From Fimenecus sp963590415 (GTDB lineage: Bacteria > Bacillota > Clostridia > Oscillospirales > Acutalibacteraceae): 64,000 nt of DNA. Below, piece after piece: positions 17,231-26,964 of the stretch. The position numbers and the translations under genes are program-made. Each line of letters begins with the position of its first letter. Position 1 is the stretch's first letter. The DNA is taken from positions 1 to 64,000 of the forward strand of contig CAVAPB010000007.1 of assembly GCA_963590415.1 (NCBI GenBank). Direction: 5' to 3'. The notes under the pieces were generated by a model. It saw only the letters and a program-made list of their open reading frames with translations. It ran no database searches and was not told the DNA's origin.

Positions 17231-18691
17231 TTATTTACAGCTGTTATAAAAATTGATGATTTCGTCTTTTCTTTTTTCAAGCTCCTCAAAGCCGTCAATA
17301 TATTCATACGGATATTTGTAGTTGAATATTCGACTGATTTTATCGCCGTTGGGTGCTTTGAGCCTTGTAACTCCGCCGCCTCCGAGCGCAAACACCGAAT
17401 GGCACTCCTCCATCATAAAGATGTTGTAAAGACATTCCCTGCCGGGCTTTGCATAGCCCGTGTTTTCAAGATTGCCAAGGGATTTTGCCTGACGGTACAT
17501 ATAATACGGGAAATATCCGCTGCGTGTGAGGGTTGAATACGCATAGTCGAGCATATTGCCCGCAAGATTGCTCTTTTCGGTATCCACCTGCCCCGTCGTC
17601 GTGCCCATGGTCGAGGAACGCTTGAGTGCCAGCGTATGTACGGTTATATTTTCCGCAGAAAAGCCCATAGCCTTGTCAAGCGAGCGGCAAAAGCCGTCAA
17701 ATGTGTCGCCCGGCAAGCCTGCGATAAGGTCGGCGTTTATGTTGTCAAAGCCCTCCTCACGGGCAACACAAAAGGCGTTTTCAGCCATCTGCGCCGTGTG
17801 GCGTCTGCCTATGTTTTGCAAAATTTTATCGTCAAAGGTCTGCGGATTTATGCTTATCCTTGAAACTCCGCCCTCTTTCATAACCCTGAATTTTTCTCTC
17901 GTGAGGGTGTCGGGTCTGCCCGCTTCGACGGTATATTCACGGACGGTCGACAAATCGAAATTATCGGCTATCGCTCCGATAACGCTTTTAAGTTCATCCG
18001 CCTCAAGCGTGGTGGGCGTGCCTCCGCCGTAATAAACGCTCTCAAGCCTCAAACCCAAATCCGAGGCTATCTTACCTGTAAGTCTTATTTCTTTTTTTAG
18101 ACAGTCAAGATAATCGGGCATAAGCTTTTTTACAAGTCCGCTCGTCATAGCGTGGGAGACAAACGAACAATAGCTGCACCGCGTAGGACAGAACGGAATT
18201 GAAACATAAAGGCTGAACGACTCGGGTCGAGAGAGTGAAATTATCTTTTCCTCTGCGTTCGCAACGCTGTCGGCAAGCTCCGTTTTTTCCCTCGTGACAA
18301 GGTAATCACGCATAAAAATTCCCTTGCCGTTTTCAGTTCCGTAATTCGCTTTAAGGCTTCTGAGAAGCTTTGACGGACGGATGCCCGTAAGTATTCCCCA
18401 TTTAGGAGTATAGCCCGTGATTTTCACAAGCGCACGAAACATCATCTGCGCCATCAAAAGCTCCCTGTCGGGAACGTCCGTAAGGCTGTTTTCCTCACTG
18501 TAAAGCACATTTCCCGATTTGTCCGTAAAAACGACTCTTACCTCGCTGTCGGTAAACTCCGTAAGCAACAGAGTCTCATCGCTTTTGAAGCTGTCGCCGA
18601 TTACAACGGTAATTTTTTCATTGGGAAAAAACACCCTTGTCAGCTTTTCCGCTTCGTATTGAAATTTATGATTTTTAACACCGAGTATCAT
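17231..18691 (-). CDS. hemZ: Coproporphyrinogen dehydrogenase HemZ (radical SAM)
   Basis: 486-residue radical SAM protein of the HemN/HemW/HemZ group. The cluster motif C168-x3-C172-x2-C175 is followed by Phe, and YYGGGTPT and EAGRPDT are classic HemN-family elements. An N-terminal extension of about 155 residues before the radical SAM core is the HemZ hallmark. The true reaction in HemZ is less certain than in HemN. The ATG overlaps the preceding stop (ATGA), so it is coupled to the MBL gene. Confidence 0.92.
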   Translation of the reverse strand: MILGVKNHKFQYEAEKLTRVFFPNEKITVVIGDSFKSDETLLLTEFTDSEVRVVFTDKSGNVLYSEENSLTDVPDRELLMAQMMFRALVKITGYTPKWGILTGIRPSKLLRSLKANYGTENGKGIFMRDYLVTREKTELADSVANAEEKIISLSRPESFSLYVSIPFCPTRCSYCSFVSHAMTSGLVKKLMPDYLDCLKKEIRLTGKIASDLGLRLESVYYGGGTPTTLEADELKSVIGAIADNFDLSTVREYTVEAGRPDTLTREKFRVMKEGGVSRISINPQTFDDKILQNIGRRHTAQMAENAFCVAREEGFDNINADLIAGLPGDTFDGFCRSLDKAMGFSAENITVHTLALKRSSTMGTTTGQVDTEKSNLAGNMLDYAYSTLTRSGYFPYYMYRQAKSLGNLENTGYAKPGRECLYNIFMMEECHSVFALGGGGVTRLKAPNGDKISRIFNYKYPYEYIDGFEELEKRKDEIINFYNSCK

Positions 18692-19320
18692 ACAAGTCTC
18701 CGCAAATATCTGTTGTGTGTGCGCTCATAGTCAAGCGTGGTTGAACGGTTATGCCCCGTATAGACCTTATAGTCGCCGTCAAGCGCCGCTATTTTTTTAA
18801 GAGACGAAACAAGCATAAAATCATCTCCGCCGATAAGGTCCGTTCTGCCTGCCGTGAGCGAAAACAGCGTGTCGCCCGTAAAGATTGTTTTTTCGTTTTC
18901 TATTATATAGCAAACTCCGCCGGGAGTGTGACCCGGTGTGTGCATAACCTTTATTTGAGTTTCACCGAGCATAATCGTGTCGCCGTCCGAAAGAAGTCTG
19001 TCGGCAGTTACATTCTTCTGCTCACAGCCGCCCCATTCGGCAAGGCTTGTGTGCGGGTCCGAAAGGCAAGGCGCGTCAAGGGAGTGTATCATAACCTGTG
19101 CGCCCGTGTACTCTTTTAAGCCGTATACGCCGAGGATATGGTCAAAATGCCCGTGAGTGAGCAATATATATCGAACTTTTTTGCCGTCAAGCTCCCTTTT
19201 GAGCTCTTCGTTGAAGTCGCCTGCGTCTATAACGGCACATTCGCCCGTTGCGGTATCCGTTAAAATATGTGTGTTTGCACTGACGGGCCCCAGCGGTATT
19301 GATTTTACGGTAATTGACAT
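18688..19320 (-). CDS. MBL-fold metallo-hydrolase (glyoxalase II-like)
   Basis: 210-residue metallo-beta-lactamase fold protein with a binuclear metal site: THGHFDH (55-61), a HTPGHTPGG segment, GDTLF and a terminal TGHN. It resembles YqgX-type hydroxyacylglutathione hydrolases; without a known thiol cofactor the substrate is uncertain. The start at 19320 follows GGAG and abuts the dtd stop. The frame is open to 19572, but that stretch lies antiparallel over dtd and is not protein-like. Confidence 0.92.
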   Translation of the reverse strand: MSITVKSIPLGPVSANTHILTDTATGECAVIDAGDFNEELKRELDGKKVRYILLTHGHFDHILGVYGLKEYTGAQVMIHSLDAPCLSDPHTSLAEWGGCEQKNVTADRLLSDGDTIMLGETQIKVMHTPGHTPGGVCYIIENEKTIFTGDTLFSLTAGRTDLIGGDDFMLVSSLKKIAALDGDYKVYTGHNRSTTLDYERTHNRYLRRLV

Positions 19321-19321
19321 A

Positions 19322-19777
19322 TTATTTTCTCCAAATCTCCGTATCGTAAAGTATCGTAACGGGTCCGTTGTTGAGCAGAGACACCTCCATGTGCGCACCG
19401 AACACGCCCTTTTCAACCTTACGCACTCCGTTTTCAAGGAGCTTTGAGCAGTAATACTCGTACAGCCTGTTTGCTTCGTCGGGCGCCGCCGAATTGATAA
19501 ACGACGGTCTGTTGCCCTTCTTGACATCGGCGCAGAGCGTAAACTGCGACACGGCAAGCACTTCGCCGTCAATGTCGAGTATCGACTTGTTCATCTTGTC
19601 GTCCTCATCGGTAAAAATCCTGAGGTTAGCCGTCTTTCTTGCGAGGATTTCAGCGTCCTCTTCGGTGTCGCCGTCCATCACGCCGACAAGTATAAGATAG
19701 CCCTCCGAGATTTTACCGACTGTTTTTTCGTCAACATCAACTCTTGCGTTTTTTACTCTTTGAATTACTGCTTTCAT
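19322..19777 (-). CDS. dtd: D-aminoacyl-tRNA deacylase
   Basis: 151-residue DTD, a homodimer that removes D-amino acids, and glycine mischarged on tRNA-Ala, from tRNA. The signature SQFTLCADVKKGNRPSF and the cross-subunit GPVTILYDT near the C-terminus are present. It lies 15 bp below relA, as in many Firmicutes. Confidence 0.97.
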   Translation of the reverse strand: MKAVIQRVKNARVDVDEKTVGKISEGYLILVGVMDGDTEEDAEILARKTANLRIFTDEDDKMNKSILDIDGEVLAVSQFTLCADVKKGNRPSFINSAAPDEANRLYEYYCSKLLENGVRKVEKGVFGAHMEVSLLNNGPVTILYDTEIWRK

Positions 19778-19792
19778 ATTTTTATTCCCTTG

Positions 19793-21994
19793 TCATATTG
19801 AATTCTGGCGCTCAACCATAAGTACACCGCTTATCTTTTCAATTCTCGCAATTACATTTTTGAGGTGCTCGACATTGTTGACGGTAACGGTCATATTTAT
19901 AACCGACCTGCCGTCCTTGCCCTCTCTTGTGGACAGGTCGTTGATGTTTACTCTCATAGCCGCAATCTGCATTGAAATGTCAGCCATAAGACCTATCCTT
20001 GAAAGACCCGTTATCTGGAGCGAAGCACGGAAATCCTGCTTTACGGAATTGTTCCACGACGCCTTCACCCATCTCTCGGGCTCGGAAGCCTGAGAAATGT
20101 CCTTTGGCACATTCGGGCAGTCCTTTTTGTGAATTGAAATACCGTGACCCCTTGTGATAAAGCCTATGATATTGTCGCCCGGCAACGGGTTGCAGCACTT
20201 TGAAAATTTGATGAGCATATCGTCAATGCCTTCAACGGTAACTCCGTCCTTGCTTTGTGTACGCTTTGTCTGAACAGTGCTTACCGGCTTTTCCTCGTGC
20301 TTTTTATAATTCTTGTTGTAGTCATCCTTGATGTATGGCATAAGGCGCATAACCGATATGCCGCCGAAGCCTATTGCGGCATAGAGGTCGTCAACGCTCG
20401 CACAGTGCTGATGATGCGCAAGATTTTCGACAAACCTTTCGTATTCCTCGTCCGTCAGACGGATATAGTTCTTGCGCAGCTCTCTTTCAAGCTCTGCTTT
20501 GCCCTCGACAATATTTTCATCTCTGCGTTCATTTTTGAACCAAGAGCGGATTTTGTTCCTTGCAGAGCTTGTCTTTGCAACGGAAAGCCAATCCCTTGAC
20601 GGCCCCTTTCCGGGCTGGGGAGATGTGAGAATTTCCACAATTTCTCCCGTCTTTACAACATAGTCAAGCGGAACGATTCTGCCGTCGACCTTTGCGCCTA
20701 TCATTCTGTTGCCGACTGCGGTGTGGATTGCGTATGCGAAGTCAATAACCGTCGAGCCGACGGGAATATTGATAACATCGCCCTTGGGAGTGAAAACAAA
20801 CGCCTCTTCCGGAACAAGGTCGGATTTTATCGCTCTGACAATCTCCCGCACATCGCCCGTTTCCTGCTGTTCTTCAAGCAGCTGACGGACCCATGCAAGG
20901 CGCTCCTCCATATTTGACTTGCCTGAAATTCCGAGCTTGTATTTCCAATGCGCCGCAACACCGTATTCGGCTGTTCTGTGCATTTCCTTTGTCCTTATCT
21001 GAACCTCAAAGGGAATACCCTCTTTGCCGATTACCGTGGTGTGGAGCGACTGATACATATTCGGCTTCGGGGTAGAAATATAATCCTTGAATCTGCCCGG
21101 AAGCGGCGTGAACATATCGTGGATAACACCGAGACAGTTATAGCAGTCCGCAAGGCTGTCAACGATAATTCTTATGGCGTAAATATCATAAATCTCGTCG
21201 AAGGCCTTGTTCTGCATATACATCTTTCTGTAAATGCCGTGAACGGATTTTATCCTCGCCTCAATTTTCGCCTCGCCGACAGTTTCCTCTATTCTCTTTT
21301 TTATCTTCTGCTTTGTGTTTTCGAGGAATTCCGTTCTCGACTCGCTCGTCTCCGAAAGGCGTTTTTCAATGTCGTCGTATGCTATCGGGTCAAGGAAACG
21401 GATTGCCAGATCCTCCAGTTCCTCCTTTGCGGTACGGATACCTAATCGATGAGCTATAGGCGCATAAATCTCAAGCGTTTCAAGCGCAATATCACGCCTT
21501 TTCTGCGGAGCCATAAACTGGAGCGTACGCATATTATGAAGCCTGTCTGCAAGCTTTATGATAATTACCCTTATGTCATGAGACATTGCAAGCAGCATTT
21601 TTCTGATATTCTCCGCCTGCTGTTCCTCCTTGGTCGAAAGCGGAACTCTGCCGAGCTTTGTAACGCCGTCAACAAGGCTTGCGATTTCCCTGCCGAACTC
21701 CTTTTCAAGTCCTGACAGCTCAATATCCGTGTCCTCAACCGTGTCGTGCAATATCGCCGCCGCAACCGACTGTGCGTCCATACCCAAATCGAGAAGTATA
21801 TTGGCAACCGCTATCGGATGAATTATATACGGCTGACCCGAGTACCGAAGCTGCGCCTTATGAGCGTCTGCGGCAAGCTTATATGCCTTATCAACACTTT
21901 CAAGCTCCTCTTCGGAGAAAACCGCCTTACAGCGGTCATAAAGCTCCTTGTAAAGCTCGTCGGGTGTTTTTTCTGCCGTTTTATTCTGCGTCAT
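19793..21994 (-). CDS. relA: RelA/SpoT bifunctional (p)ppGpp synthetase/hydrolase
   Basis: 733-residue stringent-response enzyme. The N-terminal HD hydrolase has HPIAVANILLDL and HDTVEDTD (about 55-95); the synthetase domain follows (about 240-350, with KPNMYQSLHTTV); then TGS (about 395-460), a zinc-finger region (FSKCCNPLPGD) and a C-terminal ACT domain (about 660-733). An intact HD motif and synthetase residues suggest both activities. It lies 4 bp below recJ and above dtd, the standard Firmicutes block. Confidence 0.97.
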   Translation of the reverse strand: MTQNKTAEKTPDELYKELYDRCKAVFSEEELESVDKAYKLAADAHKAQLRYSGQPYIIHPIAVANILLDLGMDAQSVAAAILHDTVEDTDIELSGLEKEFGREIASLVDGVTKLGRVPLSTKEEQQAENIRKMLLAMSHDIRVIIIKLADRLHNMRTLQFMAPQKRRDIALETLEIYAPIAHRLGIRTAKEELEDLAIRFLDPIAYDDIEKRLSETSESRTEFLENTKQKIKKRIEETVGEAKIEARIKSVHGIYRKMYMQNKAFDEIYDIYAIRIIVDSLADCYNCLGVIHDMFTPLPGRFKDYISTPKPNMYQSLHTTVIGKEGIPFEVQIRTKEMHRTAEYGVAAHWKYKLGISGKSNMEERLAWVRQLLEEQQETGDVREIVRAIKSDLVPEEAFVFTPKGDVINIPVGSTVIDFAYAIHTAVGNRMIGAKVDGRIVPLDYVVKTGEIVEILTSPQPGKGPSRDWLSVAKTSSARNKIRSWFKNERRDENIVEGKAELERELRKNYIRLTDEEYERFVENLAHHQHCASVDDLYAAIGFGGISVMRLMPYIKDDYNKNYKKHEEKPVSTVQTKRTQSKDGVTVEGIDDMLIKFSKCCNPLPGDNIIGFITRGHGISIHKKDCPNVPKDISQASEPERWVKASWNNSVKQDFRASLQITGLSRIGLMADISMQIAAMRVNINDLSTREGKDGRSVINMTVTVNNVEHLKNVIARIEKISGVLMVERQNSI

Positions 21995-21998
21995 ACGC

Positions 21999-24026
21999 TC
22001 ATCTCCTTTTGGGTAAGTTTTTTAGTATAACCGAGGAAGCAAGGTCTACCTTTTCCGAGGTCGGCAAAAGAGTTATATTTTCCGCTTCCCGTCCGATAAG
22101 CCCCAATTCCTCCATAACATCAAGGGTTACAAGCACCTTTGCCGCATATTTGTACGGACATCTCGCACGGTGGCAAAATGCCTCCGCGCCGTATGAAAAT
22201 CCGTTTTTAGCTTTAAGGAATTTATAAACGCTTGCAAAAAACGCTCTGTCCGGAGTCAAAAGCCTTACTTCCTTTTCCGAAAGCTCCGCCTCGCATCTGA
22301 ATTTTTCGTAAACCCTGCGTGAGGCATTGTAAATGTCAAAATCCGAGTCCGCAAACGCTATATCCACTATCTGCACTGCGGGCTTTACTTCGCCTCTGAA
22401 CTCATTTCTCTCAACCCTGAACGCTATATTTACAATATCTCCCGTATCATACTGAAAGTCCTTTACCGTCTGCGAAAACATTATCGCACCGATTTCCCTT
22501 GCGTCCTTTTCAAAGGTAAGCCTCAGATGCTTACCCTCTCCCACCGGACGAACTGACTTCAAAACCGCATTTTTCATAGCAAAGCACGGCTGAGGATTAT
22601 TCGCTCCGAACGGCTCAAACATCGAAAGCACATCCAAAAGCTCATTTGAGATATATGACGGTTTTATCGTGAGGTCAATTCCGAGCTCGGGATAAGGCAT
22701 TGATACGCCTCGGGCGTATTCACAAAGTCTTAGACGAAATTCATCTATATCCCTTGCGTTTATTCCAAAGCCTGCAGCAAGAGTATGTCCTCCGAAGTGT
22801 GTAAGCATACCGCCTACCGAAGAAAGTGCGTCATAAATGGAAAAGCCCTCTATACTTCTGCAAGAGCCCTTTCCCGTTTCTCCGTCTGTTGAAATGACAA
22901 TTGCGGGCTTGCCGTATCTTGAGACAAGCCTTGAAGCGACTATCCCGATTACGCCCTGGTGCCAATTCTCGCCCGACACGACGATTATCGGGGCATATTT
23001 TATACGGTCATCCGATTCGATAAGCTCAATAGCCTGCATTGCCGTCTCGGTCTCCACCGTCTGGCGTTCCCTGTTTGCGGTATCTATCTCCTGTGCCACA
23101 GCCTGAGCCTTTTCCGCCGAGTCGCACAAAAGCAGCTCCACCGCCGTTTTGGCCGATTTCATTCTGCCTGCGGCATTTATCCTCGGCGCTATGCCGAAGG
23201 CTATCGAGGTTGCGCTGATCGCCCTTTTGTCCGTTCCCGAAATAGCTTTAAGCGCCTCTATACCGTATCTGTGCGAGTGCTTTAACTGCTCAACGCCTTT
23301 TTTTACAATTATTCTGTTCTCGTCAACTACCGGCACAACATCGGCAAGTGTGCCGATTGCGGCAAGATCCGCATATTTTTCGCAGATTGTATCACTGTCG
23401 CCCTCAAGAGCGCAGACAAGCTTGAACACAACGCCCACGCCCGCATATTCACGGAATTCACACTCACTGTCCGCACGGTGCGGATTTACGACCGCAACTG
23501 CGTCGGGAAGCGCCTCGCTCACCTTATGATGGTCGGTTATGACAACATCCATACCGAGCTCGTTTGCGAGCCTTGTTTCCTCAACTGCGGAGATACCGTT
23601 ATCGACGGTAATAATAAGCTTTGTACCGTTTTCCGAAAATTTTCTTACCGCCTCGCAGGAAATTCCGTAGCCCTCTGACATTCTGTCGGGGATATAATAA
23701 CCGATGTCCGCTCCCTGTTCACGAAGGTACAGGTACAAAAGCGTGGTCGAGGTAACGCCGTCTGCGTCATAGTCGCCGAAAATCATAATTTTCTCGCCCG
23801 AATCAATCGCCCTGCCTATTCTTTCAACAGCTCTGTCCATATCCTCAATTTCAAACGGGTCTCTGAAAAGGCTGTCGGCAAAGAGGAAATTTTCAATTTC
23901 CCCGGAATCCGTCATGCCCCTTGAAGCAAGAAGCAACGCCGCCAACGGGTCAAGGCTGAATTCCTCCGAAACAGCCGCCGCAGCGTCCTTGTCGGTCTGT
24001 GAAGTTTTCCACCGATATTTTGACAA
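21999..24026 (-). CDS. recJ: Single-stranded-DNA-specific exonuclease RecJ
   Basis: 675-residue 5'-3' exonuclease for repair and recombination. DHH-family motifs DYDADG (85-90) and DHH (164-166) bind the metals; the DHHA1 part has GGHTLAAGFG. An extra C-terminal region after about 550 is usual in Firmicutes RecJ. First gene of the run recJ, relA, dtd, MBL, hemZ, udk-like. Confidence 0.96.
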   Translation of the reverse strand: MSKYRWKTSQTDKDAAAAVSEEFSLDPLAALLLASRGMTDSGEIENFLFADSLFRDPFEIEDMDRAVERIGRAIDSGEKIMIFGDYDADGVTSTTLLYLYLREQGADIGYYIPDRMSEGYGISCEAVRKFSENGTKLIITVDNGISAVEETRLANELGMDVVITDHHKVSEALPDAVAVVNPHRADSECEFREYAGVGVVFKLVCALEGDSDTICEKYADLAAIGTLADVVPVVDENRIIVKKGVEQLKHSHRYGIEALKAISGTDKRAISATSIAFGIAPRINAAGRMKSAKTAVELLLCDSAEKAQAVAQEIDTANRERQTVETETAMQAIELIESDDRIKYAPIIVVSGENWHQGVIGIVASRLVSRYGKPAIVISTDGETGKGSCRSIEGFSIYDALSSVGGMLTHFGGHTLAAGFGINARDIDEFRLRLCEYARGVSMPYPELGIDLTIKPSYISNELLDVLSMFEPFGANNPQPCFAMKNAVLKSVRPVGEGKHLRLTFEKDAREIGAIMFSQTVKDFQYDTGDIVNIAFRVERNEFRGEVKPAVQIVDIAFADSDFDIYNASRRVYEKFRCEAELSEKEVRLLTPDRAFFASVYKFLKAKNGFSYGAEAFCHRARCPYKYAAKVLVTLDVMEELGLIGREAENITLLPTSEKVDLASSVILKNLPKRR

Positions 24027-24119
24027 CTTTTTGCGCCTCCGAGAATTATAATCTTCTAACCTTTTTATTTTATCATTTTAATTGTATTGTTTCAATATGA
24101 TTTTATATTATTTTATGAA

Positions 24120-24148
24120 TTGACACAAATGTTATTTGATAGTAAAAT
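24120..24148 (+). promoter_or_regulatory. Promoter of the CapD-like gene
   Basis: Consensus TTGACA (24120-24125), 17-bp spacer, TAAAAT (24143-24148). Its position shows that an ATG at 24136 cannot be the start of the gene. Confidence 0.85.
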
Positions 24149-24192
24149 ATTTTATATATGCGCTTACTCTTTACAGTTTAGGGGGAACTTTT

Positions 24193-26106
24193 TTGAAAAC
24201 GGATAAACCGAAAAAAATCGTAAAAAAAAGGCTCGGTAAGAAAAATTCCGTATTTCTTCTTGCGGACATTTTTATAGTAAATCTTATTTACTTTGCGACA
24301 ACAATTGTCTATTGGATTTTCATTCCCGATTCGTCGCTGTTTAAGCAGCTTGCGCTGAGAATACCTTATGTAACGCTTGTTTATATTCTCTCATATATGC
24401 TGTTCAAAATTTACAATATGGCGTGGAAATATGCTGGGCTTGCCGAAATATTCAAATACTTTGTCTCGACCGCTGTCGGAACCTGCGGAGTATGGGTGTG
24501 CGACTATGTGCTTATGAAAGCAAACAGACAGCTCGTTGCCGACGGAACCGTCACAAGACTTTACTTCAATGTGCTGCCGAGAACGGTATACATTGAAAGT
24601 ATGCTCATGATAATGGTGCTCTGCCTTGCGATAAGGCTCGCCTCACGCTCGTATCTTATGCTCAAGCACGAACAAAACAGGAAGCAGCACCTGTCAGAGC
24701 TTAAACAGATACTCATAATCGGCGCAGGCGAAGCAGGCACAAGTCTTGTAAGGGATTTCCAAAAAAATTCATACAAGTTCGGCAACCCCGTCGCCCTTGT
24801 TGACGACGACAAATCAAAGCTCGGACTTTTGGTAAACGGCACTCCCGTTGTCGGAACCTGCGACGATATAGAAAAGGTATGCACCAACTATTCGATTGAC
24901 GAGATAATATTCTGTATTCCGTCCATAGCCGACGGCAGGAAGCGTGAAATACTCGACTACGCAATAAAAACGGGTCTTTCCGTTAAGATAGCGCCCGACA
25001 TTGCCGACCTTGAAAACTCCGAGGTCTCCTACAAGGAAATGCGTTCGGTTGATATTCTCGACCTGCTCTCGCGTCCCGAAGTAAAGCTCAATCCCGATGT
25101 CTGCAAATATGTAACTGACAGGACGGTTCTCGTAACGGGCGGCGGCGGAAGCATCGGCTCGGAGCTTTGCAGGCAGATAGCGCGCTACAATCCCGAAAAA
25201 ATCGTAATTTTCGACATCTATGAAAACAACGCATACGCGCTAAAAAATTCGCTTGACCTTCACTATTTCGGCAATCCGAAAATTGAGATACGCATAGGCT
25301 CCGTAAGAGAATATGCCCGTCTTAAAGAGGTGTTTGAGGAGTTCCGTCCGTCTTCGGTTTTCCATGCGGCTGCCCACAAGCATGTTCCGCTTATGGAGGA
25401 CAGTCCTTATGAGGCGATAAAGAATAATGTTCTCGGAACTTACAACACCGCAAAATGCGCCGACGAATACGGCGTTGACAATTTTGTGCTCCTTTCAACC
25501 GACAAGGCGGTAAACCCGACGAATGTTATGGGGGCAACAAAGAGATGCTGCGAGCTTGTAATCCAATACTTCTCAAAGGTTTCAAAGCATACAAAGTTTG
25601 CCGCAGTGCGCTTCGGCAATGTTCTCGGCTCAAACGGAAGCGTTATTCCGCTTTTCAAAGAACAGCTTAAAAATGGCGGCCCGCTTACTGTTACTCACCC
25701 TGATATAACAAGATACTTTATGACCATTCCCGAGGCGGCACAGCTTGTTGTTCAGGCGGGCGGACTTGCAAAGGGCGGCGAAATTTTCGTACTTGATATG
25801 GGTGAGCCCGTAAAAATAGTTTCACTTGCGGAAAAGCTTATCAAGCTTTCGGGCTTTGAACCGTATGTTGATATAGACATTCAGTTCACCGGTCTGCGCC
25901 CGGGGGAAAAGCTCTATGAGGAGCTTATTTTGCCGAGTGAAAAGGACGGTATGAGCAAAACGGAAAACAACAAGATTTTCATTGCCGCTCCAACCGATTT
26001 TGACGACAACATGCTTATTGAACACATAAACGCAATTCCTGATATGAACCCGTCCGATTCAAGAAAATTCCTGAAAGAGCTTGTTCCGAATTTCAAAGAA
26101 AGCTGA
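24193..26106 (+). CDS. CapD-like membrane nucleotide-sugar epimerase/dehydratase
   Basis: 637-residue polysaccharide biosynthesis protein. The N-terminus has four membrane helices (about 20-155), then a CoA-binding-like Rossmann fold (IIGAGEAG, 175-182), then an SDR-type NAD-dependent domain (TGGGGSIG, 315-322). Relatives are UDP-GlcNAc 4,6-dehydratases that make precursors of unusual amino sugars. I chose TTG at 24193 behind GGGGGAA, because the upstream ATG overlaps the promoter. It faces the rhamnose/glycosyltransferase run and may feed the same glycan. Confidence 0.92.
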   Translation: MKTDKPKKIVKKRLGKKNSVFLLADIFIVNLIYFATTIVYWIFIPDSSLFKQLALRIPYVTLVYILSYMLFKIYNMAWKYAGLAEIFKYFVSTAVGTCGVWVCDYVLMKANRQLVADGTVTRLYFNVLPRTVYIESMLMIMVLCLAIRLASRSYLMLKHEQNRKQHLSELKQILIIGAGEAGTSLVRDFQKNSYKFGNPVALVDDDKSKLGLLVNGTPVVGTCDDIEKVCTNYSIDEIIFCIPSIADGRKREILDYAIKTGLSVKIAPDIADLENSEVSYKEMRSVDILDLLSRPEVKLNPDVCKYVTDRTVLVTGGGGSIGSELCRQIARYNPEKIVIFDIYENNAYALKNSLDLHYFGNPKIEIRIGSVREYARLKEVFEEFRPSSVFHAAAHKHVPLMEDSPYEAIKNNVLGTYNTAKCADEYGVDNFVLLSTDKAVNPTNVMGATKRCCELVIQYFSKVSKHTKFAAVRFGNVLGSNGSVIPLFKEQLKNGGPLTVTHPDITRYFMTIPEAAQLVVQAGGLAKGGEIFVLDMGEPVKIVSLAEKLIKLSGFEPYVDIDIQFTGLRPGEKLYEELILPSEKDGMSKTENNKIFIAAPTDFDDNMLIEHINAIPDMNPSDSRKFLKELVPNFKES

Positions 26107-26145
26107 CGAATTCAGTACACAGCCTGTCTGTATAACAATGCGTTA

Positions 26146-26190
26146 AACCCCTCAGATATGCTTCTGCATCACCTGAGGGGTTTGTTTTTG
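26146..26190 (+). terminator. Intrinsic terminator after the CapD-like gene
   Basis: Stem 26146-26156 (AAACCCCTCAG) with 26173-26183, a 16-nt loop that can itself pair ATGC/GCAT, then TTTGTTTTTG. It also sits past the end of the opposing glycosyltransferase gene. A related hairpin occurs at 34980-35018. Confidence 0.85.
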
Positions 26191-26952
26191 CTATTTTTTA
26201 TTTCGTTTTCTGAAATATTTGAGCATTGAAGATATGTGAATTTTCATAAGCTTCAGGCTTTTAGAGCTTCCGCCCTCCCAATTATGCACCGCGGAAGCGT
26301 TCGGATAAAAAACGACCTTTCCGTAAGCGGAAATTCGCTCGGTCAAATCCACATCCTCAAGATACATAAAAAACCGCTCGTCAAATCCGCCGACCTTTTT
26401 GAAAAGCTCCGTCCGCATTACCATAAAGCAGCCCGTGCAGAACTCAATCTGCATGGGAACGCCCATATCGGCATCCTTCATTGTATATTCGTCTCTTATA
26501 GGCTGAAACTTCTTAATATACCTTGAAAGTCTGCCGAGCACCATATATTTCAAGGTCGGTATGCGTTTGGGCAAATACTGCTGTGTGCCGTCGGGATTGA
26601 GGATTTTCGGCGTTACCAACGCAACATCCTCATTTGCTTTAAGATACGAAACCAACTCGCCCAACACATCGCTTTTAAGCTCAATATCGGGGTTCAGTAC
26701 GGCGTGAAAGGTTGAATTTACGCCGAGCATTTTGTTGTGCGCATGACCGAACCCCCTGTTTTCGCCGACTTCAATTATTTTGACCGTCGGAAAATTCTCC
26801 CTTATATATTCAACCGTTCCGTCCTGTGATGCGTTGTCGATAACGGTTATTTCATATTCAACGGGTTTTGTATATTCGATAATGCTTTTCAAAAGTCTGC
26901 CGACTTCCGATTTATTGTTATACGTTACAACGGAAACCGAAAGCTCCGCCAT
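26191..26952 (-). CDS. Family 2 glycosyltransferase
   Basis: 253-residue GT-A fold enzyme. It opens with VSVVTYNNKSEV, has the nucleotide-binding Asp region TVIDNASQDGTVEYI, LNPDIEL as the DxD-like site and the later FDERFFMYLEDVDL acceptor motif. This pattern is typical of rhamnosyltransferases of the WbbL/RfbF type, which fits the upstream rhamnose genes. It is the last gene of the polysaccharide run; the acceptor is unknown. Confidence 0.92.
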   Translation of the reverse strand: MAELSVSVVTYNNKSEVGRLLKSIIEYTKPVEYEITVIDNASQDGTVEYIRENFPTVKIIEVGENRGFGHAHNKMLGVNSTFHAVLNPDIELKSDVLGELVSYLKANEDVALVTPKILNPDGTQQYLPKRIPTLKYMVLGRLSRYIKKFQPIRDEYTMKDADMGVPMQIEFCTGCFMVMRTELFKKVGGFDERFFMYLEDVDLTERISAYGKVVFYPNASAVHNWEGGSSKSLKLMKIHISSMLKYFRKRNKK

Positions 26953-26964
26953 CGCCGCACCTCC

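Noticed and set aside
18688..19572. Long form of the MBL hydrolase with 84 extra residues
   Set aside because: The extension lies over the dtd gene in another frame, is Arg/Cys-rich and unlike any MBL N-terminus.
24136..24192. Upstream ATG extension of the CapD-like protein
   Set aside because: The ATG falls between the -35 and -10 boxes of a near-consensus promoter; TTG at 24193 has a good ribosome site.
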